A DNA stretch of 64,000 bases, taken from NCBI RefSeq assembly GCF_043099285.1, contig NZ_CP170723.1, forward strand, positions 434,001-498,000, in the 5' to 3' direction. This stretch comes from Oryzobacter telluris. GTDB taxonomy: Bacteria; Actinomycetota; Actinomycetes; Actinomycetales; Dermatophilaceae. The notes under the pieces were generated by a model. It saw nothing but the letters and a program-made list of their open reading frames with translations. It was not told the DNA's origin and ran no database searches. The position numbers and the translations under genes are program-made. Positions 14,615 to 21,386 of this stretch are shown here, piece after piece (positions within the stretch are counted from its first letter, which is position 1; every line of letters starts with the position of its first letter).

Positions 14615-15472
14615 TCAGGCGCGGCGCGGGCGGGCGTAGACCCGGCGGGCCCCGAACCAGCCGACGAGGGTCAGCACGAGGCACCAGCCGACGGCCAACC
14701 AGGCCGACGACGGGGCGACGGGCGTCCCCAGCAGCAGGCCGCGCAGGGTGTCCATGATCGGCGTGAACGGCTGGTACCGCGCGAACCAGGCGAGCGCGGT
14801 CGGCATCGACTCGGTGGGCACGAACCCGCTGCCGAGGAAGGGGAGGAGGACCAGCGGCGTCGTGTAGTTGCTCGACGACTCCACGGTGCGCGCCAGCAGC
14901 CCGCACGCCACCGACACCCAGGCGATCGCGAACGACACCGCCGTGAGCAGGGCGAGGACGAGCAGCCACCCGACCGGGCCTGCGGAGGGCCGGAAGCCGA
15001 TCGCGACCCCGAGACCCAGGACCACGGCCATCGAGCCGAGCGACTGCACGGTCGCGGCCAGCGCGTGCCCGGACAGCACCGCGCCGGGTGAGATCGACAG
15101 GGTGCGGAACCGGTCGATGATGCCCTGGGTCATGTCCATCGTCACCGACGTGCAGGTGCCCTGCGAGATCGACGCGATGGTCATGAGGAGGATCCCGGGC
15201 AGGACGTAGCGCAGGTAGTCGGAGCGGCCGCTGACGCCCGCCGCAGCGGTGGGGCCGAGGCCCGCGCCGAGCGTGCCGCCGAAGACGAAGACGAAGAGCA
15301 GGAGGAACACGACGGGGATCATCAGGACGATGACCGTGAGCTCGGGGTAGCGCAGCACGTGGCGGAGCTGGCGGCCGAACATCGTCACCGCGTCGCGGAC
15401 GGGCAGCCACCGGGCGCTCGGCGGAGCCGGCGCGGTCGGGGTCGGGGTCGGGGTCGGGGTCGTGGTCGTCAT
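14615..15472 (-). CDS. ABC-2 type transporter permease (DrrB-like)
   Basis: 285 residues. A Thr/Pro-rich N-terminal stretch is followed by an amphipathic segment (FGRQLRHVLRYPELTVIVLM) and six membrane helices. The family core includes LRYVLPGILLMTIASIS, MTQGIIDRFRTLSISPGAVL and the C-terminal FLGSGFVPTESMPTALAWFA ... QPFTPIMDTLRGLLLG signature typical of daunorubicin-resistance-like exporters. Its ATG overlaps the ATPase stop by 4 nt, so it pairs with that protein. The exported compound is unknown; many such pairs export hydrophobic drugs or lipids. Confidence 0.9.
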   Translation of the reverse strand: MTTTTPTPTPTPTAPAPPSARWLPVRDAVTMFGRQLRHVLRYPELTVIVLMIPVVFLLLFVFVFGGTLGAGLGPTAAAGVSGRSDYLRYVLPGILLMTIASISQGTCTSVTMDMTQGIIDRFRTLSISPGAVLSGHALAATVQSLGSMAVVLGLGVAIGFRPSAGPVGWLLVLALLTAVSFAIAWVSVACGLLARTVESSSNYTTPLVLLPFLGSGFVPTESMPTALAWFARYQPFTPIMDTLRGLLLGTPVAPSSAWLAVGWCLVLTLVGWFGARRVYARPRRA

Positions 15473-16446
15473 CGGAGGGCCTCCTCGGGAGTGGGGGTGC
15501 GGTCGCGCCCGGTGAGGGCGAGGAAGACGTCGTCGAGGTCGGGGGTGCGCACGGTCAGCTCACCGACCGGCACGGCGGCGGCCTCCAAGCGCGTGAGCAG
15601 CTCGCGCACGGCGGCGGCGTCGCCGGTGCCCGGGACGTCGAGGGCGAGCGAGTCGTGGTCGGGCGCATCGGTGCCCAGCGTGCTGGCCGCGAGGTCGAGC
15701 GCCGCGGCATCCGGGAAGGTGAGCCGCACGTGGCCACCGGGGACGAGGCGCTTGAGCTCGGCCGGGGCGCCGTCGGCGACGACGGCACCGCCGTCGAGGA
15801 GGGAGATGCGGTCGGCGAGCTGGTCGGCCTCCTCGAGGTACTGGGTGGTGAGCAGCACCGTGACGCCCTCGGCGACGAGCTCGCGCACGACGTCCCAGGT
15901 GGCCCGCCGGCTGCGGGGGTCCAGGCCGGTCGTCGGCTCGTCGAGGAAGAGGACGCGCGGCCGGCCGACGAGGCCCATGGCGAGGTCGAGGCGGCGGCGC
16001 ATCCCCCCGGAGAAGGTGCTGGGCCGGTCGGCGGCGACGTCGGCGAGGCCGAAGCGCCCGAGGAGGTCGTCGGTGCGGCGGCTGACCTCGGCGGCGGGCA
16101 GGTGGTGCAGCCGGCCCATGAGGACGAGGTTCTCGCGGGCGGTGAGCAGGTCGTCGACGGCAGCGAACTGGCCGGTGAGGCCGATGGTGGCGCGCACGGC
16201 GCGGGGGTCCTCGACGACGTCGTGCCCGAAGACCCGGGCGGTGCCGGCGTCGGGGGCCAGCAGCGTGGCGAGGATGTTGACGGTCGTCGTCTTGCCGGCG
16301 CCGTTGGGTCCGAGCAGGGCGTGGACCGTGCCGGGGGCGACGGTGAGGTCGATGCCGTCGAGGACGACGTGGTCGCCGTAGGCCAGGCGCAGGTCGCGCA
16401 CCTCGACGGCCGGCGTGGTGGTGGGTCCGGACAGGGTGGTGGTCAT
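15469..16446 (-). CDS. ABC transporter ATP-binding protein (DrrA-like)
   Basis: 325 residues. It shows Walker A GPNGAGKTTT, a Q-loop region GLTGQFAAVDDLLTARENL, signature TFSGGMRRRLDLAMGL, Walker B VLFLDEPTTGLD and a C-terminal DrrA-type extension ending with LTVRTPDLDDVFLALTGRDR. This matches daunorubicin-resistance family ATPases. It lies 18 bp after the DUF4097 gene and overlaps the permease gene as ATGA. The operon is headed by an RHH regulator, suggesting substrate-responsive export. The substrate is not evident. Confidence 0.92.
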   Translation of the reverse strand: MTTTLSGPTTTPAVEVRDLRLAYGDHVVLDGIDLTVAPGTVHALLGPNGAGKTTTVNILATLLAPDAGTARVFGHDVVEDPRAVRATIGLTGQFAAVDDLLTARENLVLMGRLHHLPAAEVSRRTDDLLGRFGLADVAADRPSTFSGGMRRRLDLAMGLVGRPRVLFLDEPTTGLDPRSRRATWDVVRELVAEGVTVLLTTQYLEEADQLADRISLLDGGAVVADGAPAELKRLVPGGHVRLTFPDAAALDLAASTLGTDAPDHDSLALDVPGTGDAAAVRELLTRLEAAAVPVGELTVRTPDLDDVFLALTGRDRTPTPEEALR

Positions 16447-16464
16447 GGTGGGTTCCCTTCTGGC

Positions 16465-17316
16465 TCAGGCGCGGTGGAGGACGATGTCGCCGTACCCGGA
16501 GCGGACACGGAGCTCGACGGTGGGGTCGCCGTCCGCAGGGGGCTGCCCGTCGGTGAGCTCGCTGCGGACGGCGCCGTGGCGGGCCTCGACGTCGAGCCAG
16601 GCGGCGACGCCCTCGGCGACCCCGATGTCGACGCGTCCGTACGAGCTGTCGACGGTGACGACGCCCCCCTGGACCCGCTGGATGCGCACGTCGCCGGCGG
16701 AGGCGCTCGCGGTGACGTCACCGCGGGCGCTCTCGATCCGGACGTCGCCGGTGGTGGTCACCGCGTGGATCCGGCCCTCGATGGCGCCGACCGACACGTC
16801 CCCGACGGACGAGCGCACGGCGACGTCACCCCCGGCGGCGCGGATCGTGACCGTGCCGGTGGAGGTGCGCAGGTCGGCGGTGCCGGCGACCCGCTCGACG
16901 TGGACGTCGCCCATCGCCGTGCGGCCGGTGACCCGCTCGACGCGGTCGAGGCTGATGTCGCCCATCCCGTTGTCGATGTCGACGACGCCGAGGACCCCGG
17001 TGGCGGAGACCTCGCCCCAGCCCCGGACGTCGAGCGCCGAGCCCTCGGGGAGGGTGACCTCGACGTCGACCCTGTCGCCGCCGCCGAGCAGGCTGCGCAG
17101 GCGGCCCATCCCGGTGCGCGGCGAGCGGATGGTGACGCGTCCCTGGCCGTGGTCGACGGTGATGCGCGTGGCGGCGTCGACGTCGCCCTGGCGAGCGGGG
17201 TTGTGCGGGCGGACCTCGACGACGGTCTCGTCGGTGGCGGTCGCGCGGAGGCGGAGGCTGGCGCCGGAGACGTCGACGTGGAGGGCGACGGGGTCGGGCG
17301 TGGCGAATCTGGGCAT
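16465..17316 (-). CDS. DUF4097 beta-strand repeat protein
   Basis: 283 residues made almost wholly of short alternating beta strands with recurring motifs of the type 'GDV-IE/DR-xG' (GDISLDRVERVTGRTAMGDV, HVERVAGTADLRTSTGTVTI, GDVRIESARGDVTASASAGD). This is the DUF4097 beta-helix. There is no signal peptide, so it is probably cytoplasmic. The family is usually encoded beside DrrAB-type exporters or sensor systems and its role is unknown. GGGAGA about 8 nt upstream supports the ATG. It sits between the RHH regulator (80 bp) and the ATPase (18 bp). Confidence 0.85.
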   Translation of the reverse strand: MPRFATPDPVALHVDVSGASLRLRATATDETVVEVRPHNPARQGDVDAATRITVDHGQGRVTIRSPRTGMGRLRSLLGGGDRVDVEVTLPEGSALDVRGWGEVSATGVLGVVDIDNGMGDISLDRVERVTGRTAMGDVHVERVAGTADLRTSTGTVTIRAAGGDVAVRSSVGDVSVGAIEGRIHAVTTTGDVRIESARGDVTASASAGDVRIQRVQGGVVTVDSSYGRVDIGVAEGVAAWLDVEARHGAVRSELTDGQPPADGDPTVELRVRSGYGDIVLHRA

Positions 17317-17396
17317 GACGGCATCTCCCGGTGTCGGGGTGGGGTGGCGGTGTGGGGTCGTGGTGGTCCGGCCCGGGGGCCGGTGGAGGGCGGGTG

Positions 17397-17909
17397 CTAG
17401 CGCACCCAGCCGGTGACGCGCTGGCCGGTGGTGACCGTGGGCGCGGTGACGGGGGCGGGACGTTCGGTGACCGCCGCGGTGACGGTGCGGACGAGCCAGG
17501 CGTTGACCGACAGCCCGGCGGCGTCGGCGGCCTCCTCGATCCGGGGCTTGAGGCGCTCGGGCAGGCGCAGGCTGAGGCGGGCGGTGCCGCCCTCGTCGCC
17601 GTCGTCGGTGGTGGCGGTGGCGGCGGCCCCGGAGGGAGCGGGCGGCGGGGTGGCGGTCGCGGTGTCGGCGGAGGCGGTGACCACGAGGTCGACCTCGCGG
17701 CCGCGCAGCCGGACGTCGACCGAGGAGGACGTGAGGTCGCGGTTGATCTCGGCCGCGGCCTCGACGAGGGCGTCGAGGATGACGAGGCGGGCCGAGGACT
17801 CCAGCGCCGCCGACAGCAGGTCGGCGAGGGCGACGGCCTCCTCGCCGCCGGCGCGGGCGGAGGACAGGACGTCGCGCTGCAGGCGGGCGGCGTAGGGGAG
17901 GAGCTCCAT
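17397..17909 (-). CDS. Ribbon-helix-helix (HicB/CopG-like) regulator of the exporter operon
   Basis: 170 residues from ATG 17909. Residues 1-75 form a helical domain (LLPYAARLQRDVLSSARAGG ... AEINRDLTSSSVDVRLRG), followed by a Thr/Ala/Pro linker (~80-108). Residues ~109-148 are an RHH fold: strand ARLSLRLPERL, then helices KPRIEEAADAAG and SVNAWLVRTVTAAV. Such proteins bind DNA as dimers in adjacent repeats. The frame extends 29 codons upstream, but ATG 17909 gives the better family start and leaves the operator array outside the gene. It is first in an operon with DUF4097 and the DrrAB pair, and autoregulation through the adjacent array is likely. No HicA-type toxin is present. Confidence 0.75.
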   Translation of the reverse strand: MELLPYAARLQRDVLSSARAGGEEAVALADLLSAALESSARLVILDALVEAAAEINRDLTSSSVDVRLRGREVDLVVTASADTATATPPPAPSGAAATATTDDGDEGGTARLSLRLPERLKPRIEEAADAAGLSVNAWLVRTVTAAVTERPAPVTAPTVTTGQRVTGWVR

Positions 17910-17970
17910 GACGCCACTATGACACCATAGTGACGTCATGCGCAAGCGATCTGACGTCATCATGACGTCA
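17909..17970. promoter_or_regulatory. Helically phased TGACGTCA operator array upstream of the RHH gene
   Basis: Perfect TGACGTCA palindromes occur at 17931-17938, 17952-17959 and 17963-17970, with degenerate copies TGACGCCA at 17909-17916 and TGACACCA at 17920-17927. Start-to-start spacing is 11, 11, 21 and 11 bp, so all face one side of the helix. A separate inverted repeat CACTATG-4-CATAGTG (17915-17932) overlaps. The innermost copy reaches the start codon. This fits cooperative RHH repressor binding. Confidence 0.65.
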
Positions 17971-17997
17971 CCGATCCTCGGCCGCCTCCCGCACATC

Positions 17998-18053
17998 GCG
18001 TCCTACCGCCTGGTCCGTGGGGTGATCGCCCCACGGACCAGGCAGTAGGACGC
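17998..18053. terminator. Long 25-bp hairpin after the ABC exporter gene
   Basis: Arms 17998-18022 and 18029-18053 are complementary at 24 of 25 positions around the loop TGATCG. The single mismatch would be a G-U pair in the minus-strand transcript, matching termination of the exporter gene that ends 18 bp upstream at 18071. Confidence 0.7.
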
Positions 18054-18070
18054 GCCTGAGGGGAGGGCAG

Positions 18071-19882
18071 CTAGGGGGTGGCGGCGCCGGTCTGGACGGA
18101 CCAGAGGCCGGCGTAGAGGCCGCCGAGGGCGACGAGCTCGTCGTGCGTCCCGGACTCGGCGACCCGTCCGGCATCGAGGACCCAGATGCGGTCGGCGTGC
18201 CGCACGGTCGAGAGCCGGTGCGCCACGACGAGCGCGGTGCGGCCCCGCGTGGCCTCGCGCAGCGAGCGCTGGATGGCGGCCTCGGTCTCGTTGTCGACGG
18301 CGCTGGTCGCCTCGTCGAGGACGAGCACCGCCGGCTCGCGGATGAGGGCGCGGGCGAGCGCCAGGCGCTGCCGCTGGCCGCCGGAGAGGGTGACGCCGCG
18401 CTCGCCGACGCGCGACCCCAGGCCCTCGGGGAGCCGGTCGACGACCTCGGTGGCCGCGGCGTGCTCGGCCGAGGTGAGGATCTCGGCGGTCGTCGCACCG
18501 GGTCGCCCGTAGGCGATGTTCTCGCCGACGGTCCCCGCGAAGAGGTGGACGTCCTGCGCCACGTACCCGATGGCGCCGCGCAGCGAGGCCCAGGTGAGGT
18601 CGCGCACGTCCTGCCCGTCAACGAGCACCTGGCCCGACCGGGGGTCGTCGAAGCGCAGCAGCAGGCGCAGCAGGGTCGACTTCCCGGCGCCGGTGGCCCC
18701 GACCACGGCGTGGGTCTCGCCGCCGGGCACCAGGAGGTCGATGTGGTCGAGCACGTCGGGGCCGTCGCCATACCCCGCCCGCACGGAGCGGAACTCGACG
18801 CTCGCGGCACCGCTGACCACGAGCTCTTCCGTCCCCTCGCGCGTCTCCACGGGCTCGGCGAGCAGCGCGAGGATGCGGGCCGTGGACGCGCGCCCGCGCT
18901 GGTAGAGGTCCAGCACCTGCGCCACGTCGGTGAGCGGCCACAGCAGCCGCTGGGTCATGAACACGAGCACCGAGTACAGGCCCACGGCCAGGTCGCCGTC
19001 GAGCACCCGGAAGCCGCCGATGAGGAGGGTGCACGTGAAGCCGGCGAGGATCGCCATCCGCACGAGGGGGACGAACGCCGCCGAGCTGCGGATGGCCCGC
19101 ACGTTCGCGTCGCGGTACTCACCGGACGCCTCGGCGACCCGGCGCCCCTCCATCCCCTCGGCCGCGAAGGCCTTGATCGTCGGCAGGCCGGACAGGTTGG
19201 CGCTGAGCACCCCGGACAGGGTCGCCACGCTCTGCCGCACCCGGTCGTACAGGGGCTCGAGGCGGCGCTGGTAGCGCAGCGAGGCGACGATGATGACGGG
19301 GATCGGGAGGAAGGCCAGGACGAGCAGCTGCCACGAGGCGATGGCGAACACCGCCCCGACGACGATGATGTTGAGGAAGGTCTGCCAGATGTCGGGGATG
19401 CCGACGTCGAGGAGCCGTTCGAGCTGGTTGACGTCGTCGTTGACCGTGGCGAGGGTCGCCCCCTGGGCCCGGCTCTCGTGCCAGCCGAGGTCGAGGCGCT
19501 GCGCGTGCTCGTACGCCTCCACGCGCAGGTCGTGCTCGACCGCCTGCGACAGGCCGCGGAACATCACCGCCGCGACGTACTCGCTCGCCGACTCCACGAC
19601 CCAGACGACGGCGTTGGCCACGGCCAGCCAGACCAGCTGGGCGTAGCGCGACTCGACGCCGAGGAGCTCGGCGACGAACGAGTCCGCGCCACGCACCACG
19701 ACGTCGACGGCGGCACCGATGAGCAGCTCGGGCACGACGTCGGCCAGCTTGTTCACCGCCGAGACGACGACGGCCAGCGTGAACCGGGTGCGGTAGCGGC
19801 GGTACCGGTGCCACAGCGCCCGCAGGGGGCTCGGCGCGGAGGAGGGTGTCGCTGAGGATGAGGCGGAGGCGGCGGTGCTCAC
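18071..19882 (-). CDS. Fused ABC exporter (membrane domain plus ATPase)
   Basis: 603 residues. Residues ~20-320 form a six-helix type IV exporter domain (FTLAVVVSAVNKLADVVPEL, YAQLVWLAVANAVVWVV, IWQTFLNIIVVGAVFAIASW). Residues ~350-595 are the ATPase: Walker A GATGAGKST, signature LSGGQRQRLALARAL, Walker B VLVLDEATSAVD, H-loop VVAHRLSTVRHAD. GTG 19882 is chosen over an in-frame upstream start because GAGGAG lies 7 nt before it. A half-exporter of this size must dimerise, as a homodimer unless a partner lies elsewhere. A DtxR/IdeR-like iron box lies ~30 bp upstream, which suggests iron-responsive export (for example of a siderophore or haem-related compound). That link is inference. Confidence 0.9.
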   Translation of the reverse strand: MSTAASASSSATPSSAPSPLRALWHRYRRYRTRFTLAVVVSAVNKLADVVPELLIGAAVDVVVRGADSFVAELLGVESRYAQLVWLAVANAVVWVVESASEYVAAVMFRGLSQAVEHDLRVEAYEHAQRLDLGWHESRAQGATLATVNDDVNQLERLLDVGIPDIWQTFLNIIVVGAVFAIASWQLLVLAFLPIPVIIVASLRYQRRLEPLYDRVRQSVATLSGVLSANLSGLPTIKAFAAEGMEGRRVAEASGEYRDANVRAIRSSAAFVPLVRMAILAGFTCTLLIGGFRVLDGDLAVGLYSVLVFMTQRLLWPLTDVAQVLDLYQRGRASTARILALLAEPVETREGTEELVVSGAASVEFRSVRAGYGDGPDVLDHIDLLVPGGETHAVVGATGAGKSTLLRLLLRFDDPRSGQVLVDGQDVRDLTWASLRGAIGYVAQDVHLFAGTVGENIAYGRPGATTAEILTSAEHAAATEVVDRLPEGLGSRVGERGVTLSGGQRQRLALARALIREPAVLVLDEATSAVDNETEAAIQRSLREATRGRTALVVAHRLSTVRHADRIWVLDAGRVAESGTHDELVALGGLYAGLWSVQTGAATP

Positions 19883-19912
19883 GGACGTCTCCTCGGGGTG
19901 GGGGCCACCCCG

Positions 19913-19931
19913 CAAGGTTAGGTGACCCTAA
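19913..19931. promoter_or_regulatory. Candidate DtxR/IdeR iron box before the ABC exporter
   Basis: The 19-mer AAGGTTAGG...CCCTAA (19913-19931) matches the mycobacterial iron-box consensus TTAGGTTAGGCTAACCTAA at 14 of 19 positions, including the blocks AGGTTAGG and CCTAA. It lies 31 bp upstream of the exporter start and overlaps the stop codon of the upstream gene. Confidence 0.45.
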
Positions 19932-20851
19932 GGGCCGTGTTCGACGGCGGTGTCGAGGTGCGAGCGGGCCTGTGCCGCGGCCTCGCGCGACCGCTCCGCC
20001 TCCCCATCCGCCGCCTCGAGGGCGTCCTCGGCGCTCGCCTCCGCCGTCACCGCCGAGGTGAGCGCGGTCTCGGCGGCGCGCAGCGCGCGGACGAGCTCGT
20101 CGCGCCGGGTCTCGAGCTCGAGGCGGCTGGTGCGGGCCTTCGTCGCCCGGCGGGCGGCGGCCGCCGCGGTCTCCTCGGCGGCGGCGCGCGCGTCCTCGGC
20201 CTCGCGCAGGGCAGCGCGGGCGGCCACGAGCACCGCGCGACGGGCGGCCGACCCGTCCTCGGCGGCGGGGGCGCCGGCCCGGACCTCCTTTGCGCCCTCC
20301 GAAGCCTCCGCCCGCTGCGGGACCGCGGCCATCCGGGCCGGGACGAGCGAGGGCACCGCGAGGACCCGGCTGAGGTCGACCGGGTCGAGGCCGGTCGTGG
20401 TGAAGGTGTCGGTGAGCAGGCCGGTGAGGAGGGCGCGGCCGGCCGGCTCGTCGACCATCGCGGCCCGCAGCGACTCCTCGACCGCCGCCGTGACCGCGCC
20501 GTTCACGGGCTGGCCCGCCGCCTCGGCGTGCGCGGCGGCCTGGGCGGCGACCGCACGGGTCAGCTCGCGGCGCTGCCGGTCAAGGGCGCGGAGGTCCTCG
20601 GCGCCCAGGACCCCCATCGCCTCGCGCAGCCGCCCGCCGAGCTCGACGACGGGCACCACGTCCTGCGGGTGCTCGCGCGCGAGGAGGTCGAGGACCCACG
20701 CGCCGACGCTCGGCCGGCGCAGCCGCTTGACCTCCTCGGCGAGGCCGCGGTCGCCCTCCGCGCGCACGGTCGCGGAGCGCGCGTTGCGTGCCGCGGTGAA
20801 CTCCGCGGGGGGCAGCGCGTACAGCTCGCGGGCGATCTCCTCGAGGTCCAT
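19928..20851 (-). CDS. Coiled-coil protein of unknown function
   Basis: 307 residues. The first ~110 residues hold a conserved-looking segment LEEIARELYALPPAEFTAAR ... RRPSVGAWVLDLLAREHPQD, seen in uncharacterised actinobacterial proteins. From ~205 to the end it is almost pure Ala/Glu/Arg heptad-like coiled coil (RAALREAEDARAAAEETAAA, LELETRRDELVRALRAAETA). There is no membrane segment or signal, so it is cytoplasmic. ATG 20851 matches the start of the conserved block; the frame runs further upstream without similarity. It is divergent from the DUF4193 gene and 45 bp upstream of the ABC exporter on the same strand. Function unknown. Confidence 0.75.
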   Translation of the reverse strand: MDLEEIARELYALPPAEFTAARNARSATVRAEGDRGLAEEVKRLRRPSVGAWVLDLLAREHPQDVVPVVELGGRLREAMGVLGAEDLRALDRQRRELTRAVAAQAAAHAEAAGQPVNGAVTAAVEESLRAAMVDEPAGRALLTGLLTDTFTTTGLDPVDLSRVLAVPSLVPARMAAVPQRAEASEGAKEVRAGAPAAEDGSAARRAVLVAARAALREAEDARAAAEETAAAAARRATKARTSRLELETRRDELVRALRAAETALTSAVTAEASAEDALEAADGEAERSREAAAQARSHLDTAVEHGP

Positions 20852-20918
20852 CCGCCCATGATCCACCGCCGCGGGACCCCCTCGACGGGCACTGGGTGTC
20901 CACAGGTGCGACAAACCT

Positions 20919-20947
20919 TTGACATTGGGCCCTGACCTGTTCATACT
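20919..20947 (+). promoter_or_regulatory. Sigma-70-type promoter for the DUF4193 gene
   Basis: A perfect -35 TTGACA (20919-20924), a 17-nt spacer and a -10 CATACT (20942-20947) lie about 60 bp upstream of the DUF4193 start. Confidence 0.7.
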
Positions 20948-21008
20948 CGGGCGCTCCGGCGGGTCCACGACGGCCCCCGGTCCCCTGCTCAGGAGAGGCG
21001 CCAGCGAG

Positions 21009-21299
21009 ATGGCCACCGACTACGACGCCCCGCGGCTGCGCGAGGGCGAGGACGACAAGCCCGAGAGCCTCGACGAGCTGCGCGCCTCGAACGCACGCAC
21101 CGCCGTCGACCTGCTCGGTGACGACAACGAGGCCGTCGACGGGCACACCCTCCCGGGGGCCGACCTGTCCGGCGAGCAGCTCGAGGTCCGGGTGCTCCCG
21201 CGCCAGGCCGACGAGTTCTCGTGCATCAGCTGCTTCCTGCTCTGCCACCACTCCCAGGAGTCGAAGCCGGGCACCGGCATCTGCCGCGACTGCGCCTGA
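21009..21299 (+). CDS. DUF4193 family protein
   Basis: A 96-residue acidic protein conserved in actinobacteria. The N-terminal half is charged (TDYDAPRLREGEDDKPESLD). The C-terminal half carries the family cysteines, DEFSCISCFLLCHHSQ and GICRDCA, which could bind zinc or an Fe-S centre. Length and layout match the family closely. ATG 21009 is preferred over an upstream start in frame; AGGAGAGG lies upstream and a near-consensus promoter precedes it. A hairpin follows the stop, so it is monocistronic. Function is unknown. Confidence 0.9.
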   Translation: MATDYDAPRLREGEDDKPESLDELRASNARTAVDLLGDDNEAVDGHTLPGADLSGEQLEVRVLPRQADEFSCISCFLLCHHSQESKPGTGICRDCA

Positions 21300-21323
21300 C
21301 CCGACCCTCAAGGACCGCTCGTC

Positions 21324-21349
21324 GTCCTCTCGGGATCACCCGAGAGGAC
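21324..21349. terminator. Hairpin terminator after DUF4193
   Basis: GTCCTCTCGGG (21324-21334) and CCCGAGAGGAC (21339-21349) form a perfect 11-bp stem with the loop ATCA, 25 bp after the stop. Confidence 0.75.
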
Positions 21350-21386
21350 TACTGACAAGAGGTACCTGACCTGCAAGGATCCTCGC

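Noticed and set aside
17397..17909. A HicAB-type toxin-antitoxin module
   Set aside because: The RHH domain resembles HicB, but no toxin-sized partner gene is adjacent; the operon continues with DUF4097 and an ABC exporter.
17910..17996. N-terminal extension of the RHH protein to 199 residues
   Set aside because: It would translate the phased operator array; the shorter start fits the protein and leaves the array as regulatory DNA.
17998..18053. The long hairpin as a transposon end or CRISPR-like repeat
   Set aside because: There is a single copy, no transposase gene, no target duplication and no spacer pattern.
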